A DNA stretch of 64,000 bases from Vicugna pacos (Eukaryota > Chordata > Mammalia > Artiodactyla > Camelidae), in the NCBI RefSeq assembly GCF_048564905.1, contig NC_132992.1, forward strand, positions 31,730,501 to 31,794,500, read 5' to 3'. The notes beneath the pieces were generated by a model. It was not told the origin of the DNA, did not search any database, and saw only the letters and a program-made list of their open reading frames with translations. The position numbers and the translations under genes are program-made. This document shows positions 10,770 through 23,100 of the stretch, piece after piece (the stretch's first letter is position 1; each line of letters opens with the position of its first letter).

Positions 10770-12940
10770 TCCGGATTAGAAGACTGGATTCTAAATAAAT
10801 CTCCTTTTATGTCACTTGAGAACAGGTGTCCAGAAGAACTTTCTACTAATACATTCTCAGTATTGAATGTTCGACTTCAAAGCAATCATGCAGAATATGT
10901 GGAAAGTTGTCTAAACTTAAAAAACTTGCCTTATAACAATTTAAAGCAGCAACTTCACTTAAAGATGCTCATTTCACAACCCTGGGTGTGGTAAACTAGA
11001 ATCATCATGAAAATCACTTCCTTAATCCTTTCCTCTTAAGCTTCGTATCAGTTAGGGCACAATTTGAGAAGCAGAACCTCATAGAATGAAGGTTTAGCTG
11101 TAAGAATAAGAACTCAGGCAATTGCTAGAGCTGGTGGAGGAGTCTACATAAAGCTGTTATCTTTGCATCTGGTGTTGAGCCTGAATTCACTGTAAGGTAA
11201 CTAGCGTGACATCTGTGAAGGAAAGTTGGATGTGCACAAATGCATGGACAAGATGATGCTTGTAAGGACGCACTAGGACCAGTGAAGACAAGTGGAAAAC
11301 TAAAGCTGTCTGTCTCCCACCTCCTTCTGTCTCACAACAGTGAGTGTCCTTCAGGAGCAGTGGGTGTCATTTGCCATCAGCTACACTCACACTTGGTCCA
11401 AGACAAAGAGAAGATGAGAAGGAGATGTGGTGGGAGGTGGAGGAGTTGTGAGTCAACAAGCTGGGCTAACCCACCAGGAGCAACACTTGTGAGCTACCAC
11501 AGTGCCTGGGGCCCTGCCCCAGCCAGCAAGACATGAAAAATATGGCTGCTTCATGACAAGTATCTTCTAAATCTTGCACATGTCTCTTTCATGGCCAATC
11601 CTAAGCCAGGACAAAACAGGGAAGCAAATTCTGGGAAATTTATTTCCAGATAGTTACATTGAGATAGAACAAAGCTACTACAGTAGCCTCATTGTTAACC
11701 GGCCATCATTCTGTACCTTTTTTTAACAGCACTACTTTCAAATAAAGACAGCAGAAAAACTATGCTTCCTGTTAATATGATGCAGGTATTCCTCATTCAA
11801 CCAAAAACAAGCTAAGCATCTCCTGCAAAGAGGTCACACTCTCCCATGAAACCTTTTTCTTAACTCCTGAGATGTAATGAGATAAAAGCCTGATGAATGT
11901 TAGCACATCTTATTACACGCAGGCAAATGGGAGATGAGAGTTTAAAGTGGTTAATGTGTACATAAATACATTGATATCAAAATGAAAAAGAAAACTTGAC
12001 AACTATCATAGTTGTTGTTTGTGCAAATGGCTACGTGATTGTAGCTGGTATTTATAACGACCTCTCCGTTACCCATTCTGAATGCTCTGATCGTAAGCAA
12101 GCAGCTCCACTCCCTGCTATGCTTGGCTTTCTATAAAACAAGCTGCTTGTTCAGGAGGGATGGTACGTGGAATGCAGTCAAGTGGAATAAGGAATTCTGT
12201 GAGTCCCCCGCTGTGGGTTCCGCAGAAGTTTGCAAGGCATCAAAGGCAAATCTGAGGGTCTATTTAAGTGGAAATAATCTTGCCAGTACTCAGGGAAAAT
12301 TGGTGTATTGTATTCTGGAAAACATCTTTAAGAATGATACTGACTTCTCATCCAAAGCAACAGAAGTCACCAAGGGAATTTCTCAAGTGCTTAGAGACAA
12401 CAAACACATAAAACTTTCAAGTTGTCTTCTTATGAACATGAAGCTTTATTTTACCATTGTCTTTATTAAAAATCACTGCTGAAAGGGTGGAAAGTCAATG
12501 CACAGTTAGGTAAATTATGTTTCAACCTACATTTCTGAAAAAGAATTGTAATGTAGAATATATTAAAAACTCATACACATCGATAAGAAGGGGAAACATT
12601 GAAGAAGAATGGCAAAATCTTGAAATGCACTTCAGAAATATGATGTCCAATAGCTAATAAACACACAGAACCCTTACTATTATCCTTCATCAGGGGAAGG
12701 AAAGTAAAACCTCAACTGAGCGCTTCGTCTGTGTCCTCTCAGCAGCCCGACTGCGTCAGCGCAGCTGAGAGAGTGTGAGTGGAAGCCAATAGGAAAAAGT
12801 AATGAGTGTCTCCAGGAAAATAAGTGATTAGTAAGTAAATTTTCGAGAAGCTTCCATCATTGAACTGATGTGGAGAAAAGAGCAACTAGTAACAGGTCAC
12901 AGACCTGGACACTGAAGGAAAGGCAGGCTTTCTTATAAAA
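10770..12940. other. Gene-free interval between TRDV1-A and TRAV24-A (first part)
   Basis: No gene was recognised. It aligns along most of its length with about 47700-49945 in unit B. Several short open frames here do not keep their frame in the other copy. Confidence 0.45.
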
Positions 12941-12944
12941 AAGA

Positions 12945-13085
12945 AAGCTGATATTTATTGAGCTCATTATATGTCAGGCACTGTAGTTCGCATTTCAGAT
13001 TCATTATCTAATTTAAATGTCACAAAGTATATGAGACAGGTTTTATTGTTCCCATTGTTGTATCTTTGAGAAATGAGACATAACG
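12945..13085. repeat. MIR SINE relic (A)
   Basis: MIR core features are seen ('tatttattgagctcattat', 'tgtcaggcactgtag', then 'cccatt...gagaaatgagac'). The copy in B is at about 49948-50095. Confidence 0.65.
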
Positions 13086-14425
13086 TTCCTCACTTTGAAA
13101 AGCATGTCTAACTTTTACTGTCAATGAGAATGTAACATATTATTGGGTTTCTAGAGTGTAAGATTTGGCTTTGAAAAAGCACTTCACCCCAGGACAAGGT
13201 GGTTGGGACGTCTCAGTGATGGTGACATTACTGGTTTAAACTGAAACCTAAAGGGAACTAGGAAAGAGGATGCCAAACCTGGGTACCAATTGCCCCAGGA
13301 TCAATAGACGAGGAAATCATACACTACCCAATTGACAGCGCTGAAGGCTTTAGCAAGATGCTCACACGGCGGTGTGCTGGGGAGAGAAGGGGCTGCAGGG
13401 AAGGGTGAGCTATTGTTCCTTAAACTCTCCACCCATGTTTCCTTATGAAGACCTGTGCTCCTTGCCTTTGCCCTTCCTCCTGCAATGCTACCCCCTCAAA
13501 CATCCACATGCTGTACCTCTGACTCCCTTTATGTCTTTGCTCAGATGTCACCCCTTTATGAATGCTTTCTGTAAAACTTCCTACTTTCATTTTTTGAGAA
13601 TCAGGCTCTAACACTTTGCATGTATGAAGAATGAAAGCTGAAGCACTGCCACCTGGTGTCCTGCTGAACTATTTTGTGAGGCTCCCGCTGGCCTCCCTGC
13701 CGCCCTCCAGTGCTCCTGGAGTAGATGGTGGGGAAGCCCGGTCACAGTAGGAGGCAGCATCACTGACCAAAAAGTCAACCATCTTCCCACTGTAGGAACA
13801 GTGAGAACAGGGACTCAGGAGCACTGTCTGGCTGCTTTACTGTTTTGCCTTCGAGATATGAAAGTGATTGACTTCAGGACAATGAAGACAATACTTGGGG
13901 TGATTTCAGCTGGAGATTACTAGGCTGCCTTGGAAAGAAAGCTGGGCCTTTTTGCACAAGTTGGGAGGTTTTTCTCTGGTAAGTAAAATTGGGTTTACTG
14001 CTCTGTCCTTTATTGTAGTATAGAAATATCTTGGAAGAGTCAACAATGAAAAAAATATTAACAAACTGTAGCAAACACTGCTTGGTATAGTTTTTTCATA
14101 TTATTATATGATGCCCAATCTTTCAGTATATCGTGTGAATGAACTGATTTTCCATAACCATTAGAAACATGATAGTGTGAATACTTATAATATGTAAAAT
14201 CTGCTAAATGCAGCTCAGGAGAATGTTGAGCTTTACTTTGCAGATAGACCCCTGTGCATTTCAGACACTGTCTCCCAACCCCCCAAGGTTGTGTACACTG
14301 CCTGCCGCTGGCTGAGCGCCTACGACAGGGAAGGCGTTGTGCCAGATGATGTGCAGGTATGTTCTCACTTAATTCTTACCAGAGCCCTTCCAGGTTGGTG
14401 CATCCACCTTTCAAAGGGCATTGTG
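13086..14425. other. Gene-free interval with CTCF-like motif
   Basis: No gene was seen. It aligns with about 50096-51425 of unit B. The CTCF-like site at 13645-13659 is the one recognisable element. Confidence 0.4.
13645..13659 (-). promoter_or_regulatory. CTCF-like motif between TRDV1-A and TRAV24-A
   Basis: ACTGCCACCTGGTGT matches 14 of 15 positions of the reverse core ANYGCCMYCTNGTGG. It is identical in unit B at 50627-50641, inside DNA that is otherwise clearly diverged. Confidence 0.4.
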
Positions 14426-14429
14426 GGAA

Positions 14430-14610
14430 AGTGCTTGAGCTCGAAGGCTTAGGTTGTAGTTCTGAATGTACCACTCATTAGTTGAGTGATCTTGGGAAAA
14501 TGTCTTAATTTTTATGCTTCAGTTTCCTCATATCTACAAGGTGGATGTTGATTGTATCTACCACACAGGTGCCTATGAGGAGTGAATGGGGTGATGAGTG
14601 CCAGTGCTGG
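14430..14610. repeat. MIR SINE relic (A)
   Basis: MIR-like text ('gttgagtgatcttgggaaa', 'cagtttcctcatatctac'). The copy in B is at about 51430-51600. Confidence 0.65.
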
Positions 14611-15954
14611 GCCCAGTGCCTGACAGAAAGATACTGGTTACTTATAGAAAAGGGAATTGTGCATGAGAGGGGCTCACTCCCTGCCTGGTGCTGCAGAGTC
14701 AGTGTCAGAGGGGCTCCTCCCCTCCATATCCCGGTTAGAGCAGATGCCTTTGCTCACCCCAAGAGTAACTCTCTATCTCAATACAGTATTGTATTTATAG
14801 TACGTATCACTTCTCAAAAGTATCTTTTAAAAAATCCACTTCTTTAATTTTGTCTTCTCCAACTGCACTATAGGCCTTTTATGTCCTCTTCACTACTGCA
14901 CCCTCCATGCCCGAACAGTGCTTAGCACACAGGAGGTCAAATAATATAGACGTATATATTTTAAAATTTGAATGAATGTACACAAGATAAAATTATTCAC
15001 AGAATCCATACTATTCAAACACGAATATAAAAGATTCAGCTGAACTAATCATTGTGCTGTTTATCTAGAATTGTCAAGCTATACACCCTGCAAACCACTT
15101 CCCATGAGGTTTAGTGTATTCACTGTATCCACTGGCTTGACCTCTATTTCAGGCAAAGTGGGTTGCTATAGATCACAGACTTCATCTACCTTACTCGTTG
15201 CAGGAATGCCAGGGCTGTTGGAAGTGTGCCTTTCCCGTTCTGGACGCAGCCTTGCTAATATGAGGGTGATTTTTCCAGTGGATCAGTATTTCCATCAGAA
15301 ACTAGCTTCCCAGCAGGTGAGCTTCCTGAATGGTGTCGTGGTGCCCTCACTGTCCTCTTCACTGAGTGGCCTGGCTGCTCTGACCTCAAGGGGAAAAAAG
15401 GAACATGACTTGTGGCTTCTGTTTGTCCAGCAGCCCATCCTTTTGTGCTTCTAAATTCAGAGACATTAATGAGGCTTTTCAGGATTTCCTTTATTAACCG
15501 TTGCTGCAGCCCTTTTCTTGGGGACAAAGTCAGAGGTTTGCCACTGAGACGCCTCACAGTCCTGTTCCACTTTTGAGAACATGATTAAAACTTGAGTACA
15601 TGCAAGGCACTGTTCCCTGATTTTAGCAAATCCCCCATGCTGATCCCTGTGAGTATTTCAGTTGTTCTTTGGAAAGAAGGTTTTGTAGTCAATTTACACT
15701 ACCAACTTCACACTAGATTTAGATTGTGAACGATCTTAATGCTATCTTATACTAGATGTTTTCCCTGCATGTCCCTTTTTTTCAATTGTATTTTAAGCCC
15801 CCAGAGAACAGAGAATGTTGTTTTTTTAATTTTCAGAACTCCTAGGGAAATGCTGGGCACAAAATCACTCTTTAAACAAGAACATGCATGTTGAACTAAA
15901 TTAAGATTACACGTGGGCTGTGACACAGACAAGATAGCGCACAAGTCTTACTCC
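14611..15954. other. Gene-free interval
   Basis: No gene was seen. Unit B carries an LTR insertion (about 51971-52610) at the place matching about 14950, which this copy lacks. Confidence 0.4.
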
Positions 15955-16640
15955 CTTTTAAACAGCTCTATTGAGGTGTAATTCCCATTCCATAAAATTC
16001 ATCCATTTTGAATTACAGTTCAGTGATTTTTAGTAAATTACCTGAGTTGTGGAACCATTATCATCATCCACTTTGAAACATTTTTATCAGCACAAAAAGA
16101 TCTTTTCATGCTCAGTTATAGTTAATCCCTATTCCCATGCCTGGCCTTAGGCAAACACTGGTCTCTATGGGCTCCTTTCATGAACATCTCATATACATGA
16201 AATCATTCACTATGTGATTTCTTGTTGTCTGGCTTTTTCCTTAATGTAATGTTTTTGAAGTTCATTCATGCTGTAGCATGCATTGGTGTTTAAATCCTTT
16301 TTATTCCTGCATAGTAGTTCATTGGTTAATATACTAAATTTCATTTCTCCATTCACCAGCTGCTGGACATTTGGATTGTTCCCATTTTGTGGCTCTTAGG
16401 AAGTATAACCACAAAGTAGGCTCCCATTATTACACTGAAAACATTTACTGAGCATCACAAATGTAGGTGATGAGGCGGATTCCAAACACCATAGACTCCA
16501 CACCAGACAGGGATGTGTCCTGATTCTTACCCAGCCACTTCCCAGATGTTTAACCTTGAGATAATTAATCTCTTTGAGCCCCAGTTTTCTTATTTGTAAA
16601 TTGGGAATGATAATTCTGTTGCGTGACTTTTGCATTAGAA
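15955..16640 (-). repeat. Antisense L1M 3' fragment plus MIR (A)
   Basis: 15955-16400 is an antisense old L1 3' region ('ctattgaggtgtaattccc', 'ctggacatttggattgttc'). 16480-16640 is MIR-like ('gttttcttatttgtaaattg'). Both recur in unit B at about 53625-54070 and 54150-54320. Confidence 0.6.
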
Positions 16641-17095
16641 TAATGTACATAAAGCAAAAGAAAATTTAGCACAAGGCATGTGTGAACCTTTATGATTTAG
16701 GGGATTTGAAAGCTTTCAAAATTTTGTTGAAAGTTCATATAAAAGTTTGCTAGCCAAAGTGGTTTTCTTGCCACAGTTGCCATCCTAGTGTCTCAGGTTG
16801 AACACTAGCAGTCCACCATTAGTCCGCCCCCTTCTGAAAGGTTCTCGGTTCTCTTTGAGTTGTGACTCAGGGGAGATGTCCTCAATGCTTGTGAAGCTGG
16901 TCTCAGGACAGCAGGTTTGATCCCTTCTTTTGAACCAAAAAAAACCTGATTCTAAGGCAGAAATGGTTGTTGCGTTTCTAGGACATTGATATGGTCTTGT
17001 CTCTGACCAGATGCAGAATCCTGTTTTCTGAAGCAGAATATTCCACAGGTCTAGCCTGCAGAACATTCCTCTGCTGAGGACCTTGGGCAGGATAA
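16641..17095. other. Upstream region of TRAV24-A
   Basis: No gene was recognised in this gap. It aligns well with about 54320-54791 in unit B and probably contains the TRAV24 promoter. No clear TATA box was identified. Confidence 0.4.
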
Positions 17096-17602
17096 ATGGA
17101 GAGGAATCCTTGGCCAGTCTCATTGCTGATCCTGTGGCTTCATCTTGGTGCTAAGTGCAGGGGCAGCCAAAGCAACTCTGAGCGGTCTGGGGTGGTGATA
17201 GGGAAGGAGGAGGATGCAGTCAGGCACCTCTAGGCTCTGTCTGGGAATGTGTGAAGACAGTGAACACTCTGTGCAGAGATCAGTCTCTATGTCTGACTTT
17301 GTCTTTCTGAACAGGATTGAGCCTCCTCTTGAGCATGAAACAGGGTCCTCCACGGGTGCACGTTCAGGAACGAGAGAGCACCAATGTCACCTGCAGTTTC
17401 CCTCCCAGCTCTTTTGATTCTTTTCACTGGTACAGATGGGAACCTGCAAGAAGTCCCAAGAACCTGTTTGTAATGTCTTTAAATGGAGATGAAAAGGAGG
17501 AAGGACGAATTAGAGTCACTCTGAATACTAAGGACGGTCACAGCTCCCTGTACATCAAAGGACCCCAGCCCGAGGTCTCAGCCACATACCTCTGTGCCTC
17601 CA
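17096..17602 (+). CDS. TRAV24: T-cell receptor alpha variable 24, copy A (damaged splice donor)
   Basis: This is a V segment of the TRAV24 subgroup. The leader exon starts at 17096 (MERNPWPVSLLILWLHLG). The V-exon is 17315-17602, with the mature region near KQGPPRVHVQERE, first Cys in VTCSF, Trp in FHWYRW and second Cys in YLCAST. The frame is open throughout. The oddity is the leader donor: at 17151-17152, where copy B has GTAAGC, this copy has CTAAGT. A weaker GT at 17148-17149 would splice three bases earlier and keep the phase-1 codon, so expression is possible but uncertain. By IMGT habits this would be classed as an ORF rather than functional. NVT next to the first Cys is a sequon absent from copy B. 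Confidence 0.88.
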
Positions 17603-17641
17603 CACAGTGCTCTGCAGTCACCTGCAGCCCCTGCCCAAACC
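17603..17641 (+). other. RSS, 23-bp spacer, TRAV24-A
   Basis: Heptamer CACAGTG (17603-17609), 23-bp spacer with CACCTGC at position 10, and nonamer GCCCAAACC (17633-17641). Heptamer and nonamer are the same in copy B. Confidence 0.9.
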
Positions 17642-17699
17642 GGTGCCTGCTGCTGCTCTGTGCCAGCGTTGATGAAGAGGCAAATAGCGGGTAGAAAAT

Positions 17700-20600
17700 G
17701 CAAATTCAATGAATTACAGTGTTTTCAATAATTCAGCCACTGTAGCTCCCAAAACTATCTGGACTGTTACTAAACATCACCAGCCTGGACTCCTTGCAAC
17801 ATATTAGCCATTTCATTGAGTCAGATCCCTTGCCTCCTCTTTTGCCAGGATTCCAAGTGAGCTAGATAGTAACTCAGACCTACCTAAAACAATCTGGTTA
17901 ATCTAGGGCAATATTTACCCTCCCACATTGGGACTCATCCTAAGAGCTAGTCCTTCTGTCAGATTTCTTCACGTGCATGAACGCAGCATGGGGACAGGTG
18001 GAGAAGACTTTTCTCACATACCTGGCATGGAATCTGCCTGTTTTATACCAGAACAGGCAATTCTGCTTCATTTAACTCATTGCGGATTTTGGTTTAGTTC
18101 AACCTTCCCCCTACGTGGACACTTGTATTTTCTTTCTTTTTCATGTGGGCTATTTGCATTTTTGAAAATCACTCGTAATGACACTTGGTCTCTCCTCCAG
18201 GGTCTCTGACTGTGATATTGAACAATAACTGAACGCTATGGTCTGAGTTTCTTCATTTGTAATCCCCAGGTGTATGAGGCTGGTCGCATATCTGGCGCTG
18301 CACTCACTCTGCAGCTTTCCAAATAATCCACCAGTTTAATACCCCATCGTTCCTCTGCAGACCTTTATTTCTGAAGCCTTTCTGGGTTTTGTCAGGAAGA
18401 TCAACTTCCTTCTGGGGCTTTTCGTCTAAGAGCTTGAGTTGCAGCTTTCTCCCAACGTCTACATTAGTAACTAGCTATCCAGCTCCTGTGCAGCTTCCTG
18501 AATTATGTTGCTGTTCTCTCTCTCGCTCCCTTTTATTATGTGATCTCTTTCTCTTTCTCTTTTTGTAGATTTGTGTTTTTTAAAATCTTATTACTGTCAT
18601 TATCTCATGCTTAGGAAAAAACAATACATATTATAAAAACAACATTGGATTGCATACAAATCCCTGACTGGAACCATTTAAGATGTACATACATGAAAAG
18701 AGTTTTTTTTCAAAGATCATTCACAGGAAGAAATGAATATCTATGACCATCAGACGGAATGCCTGAATCCATTTTGCTCCATGGGTAGCAAACTGCATGT
18801 AAAGAACTGAAAGTCTGAGCAGAAGACTGAGTGAGGAGAACCCCCAGCTCACTGCACACTCGTGCTCGTGGAGTGAAACAAGACGGAGTAGAGCTGCTGG
18901 TCAACCCCCTATAGTGGGTCCCCATCATTACTGGCACAAACATCAATGGAAGAAAATTCTAATATTTTCAACAATGATCCTATGGCTTTAGCTAACTCTG
19001 AATTGGTAGAAACATAAGGCACAGGAAAAAAGCAAGGGCAAAATTTGGCTCATCTGCTCATTGCTGCAACACAGCTCTTCATGGCATTCCTCACCATAGA
19101 ATAAAAATTTGACTTTGCTTATACAGCCCTTCAGGGTAGAAAGCTACTTAGACAGACCCATGACTCCACCTTCCCTGGGCCCCAGCTTGCCGCCACGCGA
19201 GAGGGTAAAGCTCTTCCACACAAGTAAGTGTCCATGTCTTTATGAAATTCTGAGAAACTAAGGAAATATGGGTCAAAAGTCTCAGTTTTGGTGGGTTCTC
19301 AAATTGATCTGAAATTGAAAATAGCCTGTTAAATTTTGATTATTTGTAGAGATACATGATCTTTTAAATAGTCCCTCATTTTTTTTTTTAAAGCTATGTC
19401 ACATGCAGTGAGAAGAATGAGTGAACTATTAAAGCCACATTGAACAAGAAAAGCTTACACCTCCCTGGTTACTGCAGGGCCCCAACGTGAGCACTCAGCC
19501 AGCTGTGCCTGTGAGCGGAGACCCAGAGCTCTCGTTCCTTCTCAGCAGTGGCAGCAAAACTTTGTGCCACATACGTGAAAGGAAGTTTGGTGAAAAGGGC
19601 AGATGCTCCAGGCCCAGATGTTAGAGGCAATCAGAAACCAGACAGAGAAAAAGCACATTTATTCTTGCCAACTTCTCACAAGTCTTCCCCAGGACTCTTC
19701 TTCACAGGACCTCAGTGCAGTTGTGATTTGTTGCATAAAAATCACCCCAAACCTCAGCGACTTGCAACAGCCAACATTTTATTACCTCATGACACCTCAG
19801 CTCCAGCTTATACCTGGGGACTTGGCTGCACTGGACCACCTCAAATTACTTATTTATGTCTGCAATCTCAGTGGGAGCACCTGGAAGCTGGGGCTCAGCT
19901 GGAGCAGACAGGGCCGGGCTCAGCTCTCACTCCAGGCGTCCTCAGAATGACCGTGGCCCCCGCACAGGTCACTCTTCATGGTCTCTCCGGGAAAGTGTGC
20001 ATCTTACCTGGTGCCTTTTTGTCAAATTACGTTGATTTTTAAAGTCCTTGGTATATGGAAAGGTGACATAGTGAAACAGTAAAGATGAACTCTAAATTGG
20101 ATAAATTACAAACCTTCATAACCTGTATGACAGCAAAGAAATAGGTGCTTTTTATGTTCCATTTTGAGATCACACTTTGTCTAACCATAAATCAGGAGTC
20201 TTTCCCACATTTATGTAAATGTCTGTGACCTAATACGCTCCACTAGCACGTGCAGAGACACACACTACGTGAGTCTGATGAAGCTGGACGCGACAAAGGA
20301 GACGTATTATTTCCTCCTGATGCCCTAGTTTTAAACCACAGAGTCCATTTTTAAAAGGCAAATCATTCCTCCATGAACAATATCAGTATGAGTAGACTCT
20401 TTCTTTTCAAGCCTTGACAAACTTACATCCACTTGAATTAGAAAGCATTCTGTAAGGCATTGGTTAGAAAATCAGCAATTTCTGATCTAGTCACAGGGGG
20501 GCAGCATCTGCAAACACAGACACCCACCCCCTTCTGAAAATAGGTGAGTGAAACATGGTAGGTCTGATTGGCTCTCAACCTGCAGTCCCTCCCTTCCGCT

Positions 20601-20706
20601 TTCTTTCCAAAAGGCAGGGGCAGGGTTTGGAAGCAGCTTTTACAAGGGAAACCGATCAGGAGTAGTCAGATTCAGCAACTCTTTCTGAAGAGGAAGAAGG
20701 GGAAAG
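17700..20706. other. Gene-free interval between TRAV24-A and TRAV25
   Basis: 17700-19123 aligns closely with 55340-56865 of unit B. 19124-20706 has no counterpart there because of the TRAV25 deletion. About 19738-19990 looks like an interspersed repeat ('cattttattacctcatgac'), family unsure. A G-rich block at 20496-20504, about 200 bp before the TRAV25 start, resembles one upstream of TRAV26-B (59887-59900). Confidence 0.45.
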
Positions 20707-21294
20707 ATGTTTCTCATAACAACAGTTCTGATCTTATGGATGCAAATATCACGTGAGTTTGGGATCCCCCTGCTTGTTCCCAGAGAATTCAGCAGAGTGG
20801 GTTATTATCTGCAGGCGACTGCAGGAATGAGATTTTCTGATTGAGAGCAAAGATGTATAGAAAAACACAAAAATTAAAAGGAAGAAAGAGGTAGTTGGGG
20901 AGGGAGACATGGAAAGAAGGAGAAAGTACACAGAAGAATGAGAAAGACCATTGTAGCTGAGAGAATACACCTCTAACCAGACTCTGATGCCTCCCACTTT
21001 TTCTCTGAATAGAAGTGAATGGACAACAGATAAAGCAAATTCCTGAATTCGTGCCCCTACAAGAGGGAGAGAACTTCACCACATACTGCAATACCTCCAG
21101 CCCTTTAACCAGCTTACAGTGGTATAAGCAGCAGCCTGGGGGACGTCCAGTGTTCTTAATGTTATTAACTAAGGGTGGAGACATGAAGAGGCAGGGGAGA
21201 CTGACAGCTGAGTTTGGAGAGACCAGAAAGGACAGCTTCCTGCGCATCCCAGCCGCCCAGACTGCAGATGTGGGAACCTACTTCTGCGCAGAGG
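20707..21294 (+). CDS. TRAV25: T-cell receptor alpha variable 25 (single copy)
   Basis: This is a V segment of the TRAV25 subgroup, present only in unit A. The leader exon is 20707-20752 (MFLITTVLILWMQIS), the donor GTGAGT is at 20753, the acceptor AG is at 21011-21012, and the V-exon is 21013-21294. The mature part starts VNGQQIKQIPEF. First Cys is in TTYCNTSS, Trp in LQWYKQQPGG and second Cys in YFCAE. NFT and NTS are sequons near the first Cys. The frame is intact and the match to remembered human TRAV25 is strong. It lies between TRAV24 and TRAV26, as in human. The RSS heptamer is CACAGCG rather than CACAGTG, which may lower recombination. Likely functional. Confidence 0.93.
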
Positions 21295-21333
21295 CACAGC
21301 GCTCTCAAAGCACCTGCTGCCTGTCCCCAAACC
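21295..21333 (+). other. RSS, 23-bp spacer, TRAV25 (variant heptamer)
   Basis: Heptamer CACAGCG (21295-21301), 23-bp spacer (with CACCTGC at position 10) and nonamer CCCCAAACC (21325-21333). The sixth heptamer base differs from consensus. The first three bases (CAC), which matter most, are kept. Confidence 0.85.
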
Positions 21334-21444
21334 TAGCTGTGGGGCTCCAGGAGCAGCTCCTCCTCAGCTGCCCTCAGGGCAGGAGCCAGAGAAAGCTGAA
21401 GTCACAATGTCTATGAAGAAATGAATTTTCAAGTGAAAAAATGT

Positions 21445-22110
21445 TCTGAGGCTCATATGGTGTTACTGGATAATTCTACCAAAGATTGAGGAAAAATTAC
21501 CATTAATTCTACACAATTTCTTCCAGAAAATAGATAGAAAATAGTAATTCCTCACCAATTTTTTGAAGCTCGTATTCCCCTGATACCAAAATCAGATAAA
21601 GACCTTACAAAAAAGAAAACAAAACAAAAACAAAAACCGTATAAAATACTACAGGGAACTATCCTTCATTAATATAGAAACAAAGTTTGTTAACAAAATA
21701 TTAGCAAGTAGAATTCATCAGTAAATAAAAAGACCAATATACCAAGCACAAATGCAGTTTTTCTCAGTGATGAAAAACTTTCTTCAGTGTTTGAAAATCA
21801 ATTGATAGAAGTCACCATATTAAAAAGAAGTTAAAAAGAAGTCATTTGATCATATTAATCTATATAGAAAAAGCATTTGCCAATAGTCATCAGTCACCAT
21901 GGTGAAAACGCTGAGACACATAGGAATAGTGGGAATTTCCTCAACAGCTAATAGTATGTTTACTGGTAAAAGACTATGTACTTTTCTCTAAGGCTGGGAA
22001 CAAATCAAGAACATCCACTCTCTCGTCACTCTCCTTCCGCGTCGTGCTAGACATTGTAGCCAGTGCAATGAAGCAAGTAAATGTCAAGACGCCTACAAAC
22101 ACGGTACTAA
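21445..22110 (+). mobile_element. LINE-1 ORF2 fragment, sense (A)
   Basis: The text matches L1 reverse-transcriptase coding DNA with decay ('tgataccaaaatcagataa', 'agaaaaagcatttgcc', 'attgtagccagtgcaat'). The unit-B copy (56880-57390) begins further in but continues about 340 bp longer, so copy A has an internal deletion near 22090. Confidence 0.7.
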
Positions 22111-22289
22111 AAACCCACAAGCACCTATTTGCGCTAGCCGTTATTCTAGAAAGACCTTTCTCCCCATGGAATTGCATAGGCATCTTTGGAGAACAGCAAT
22201 TGATAGAATTGCCTGTTTTTGATTTTGCTTCTGTTTGCTAGTGGCTTTATTTTCTCCTCATGCCAACAGAACATTCTGTCTCAATTACT

Positions 22290-23100
22290 GGGACTTCATG
22301 CATGTTTTGAAATCCGGAAATGCAAGTCAAACTTCCTTTTTCTTATTCAAGATTTATTCTAGGTCTTTGCTCTTCCACATAAATTACAGAATGAGCTTCT
22401 ACCACAAAAGCTTAGTAGTCATTTGATTGAGATTGTGTTGAATTTGTGGATTCATCTGGGACAACTGCCATCTTAATATATGGAGTCTTTAGATTCATAT
22501 GATATTCTCTTTATGCAGGCCTTCTCTAATTTCTTTTCTTAATGTCAAAAAATTTTTGTAGATTACTTGCATACCTTGTATTAAATTAGTTCACAGTATT
22601 TGATAAATGACATTTTATTTATTTATTTAATTTTTTGATAAATGACATTTTAATTCCTTTTTCTAATGCTTTTGGCTGGAATCTAGAAATGAAATTGATT
22701 TGGGGATTTAATGGCCTTGTTAACACACCTGTGAGTTCTAGTTCTTACAATTTGTTCATGGACACTTCTGTATTTCCTGCCTACACAAGTGTATCACCCA
22801 TGAACAAACAGGGTGTAACTTCTCCCTTTTGAAACTTAATTCATGTTATTTCCTTTTCTGGGATTGACCCAGGCCCCCCAGTACAACCGTGAAAAACAGG
22901 GGGATAGTCTACTTGTCTTTATGGTGACCCTGTAGTACATAACACTGACTGCTGGTATTTTCATTGATACGCTGTATTAAACTCAGGAATTGATCTTCTG
23001 TTTGATCAGCATATTTATGACAGAGAAGTGTTAGCCTTTTATCAAATTCTCTTGATTTTCTGGAAGTAAATCAAGTACATTATTTTGGTTTTCATCAAGC
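22290..23100 (-). mobile_element. LINE-1 ORF2 fragment, antisense (A)
   Basis: Antisense L1 text ('gagattgtgttgaatttgtg', 'agtatttgataaatgac'). It has a copy in unit B (about 57570-58870), where a younger L1 splits it. Confidence 0.6.

Noticed and set aside
18272-18320. ATGAGGCTGGTCGCATATCTGG..., similar to a TRAV26 leader start
   Set aside because: There is no donor site in phase, no V-exon downstream within a normal intron length, and the copy in B (near 56015) does not keep the reading frame. Probably chance.
19548-20042. 164-codon open frame upstream of TRAV25
   Set aside because: It overlaps a probable interspersed repeat, has no recognisable domain or splice context, and lies in DNA absent from unit B.
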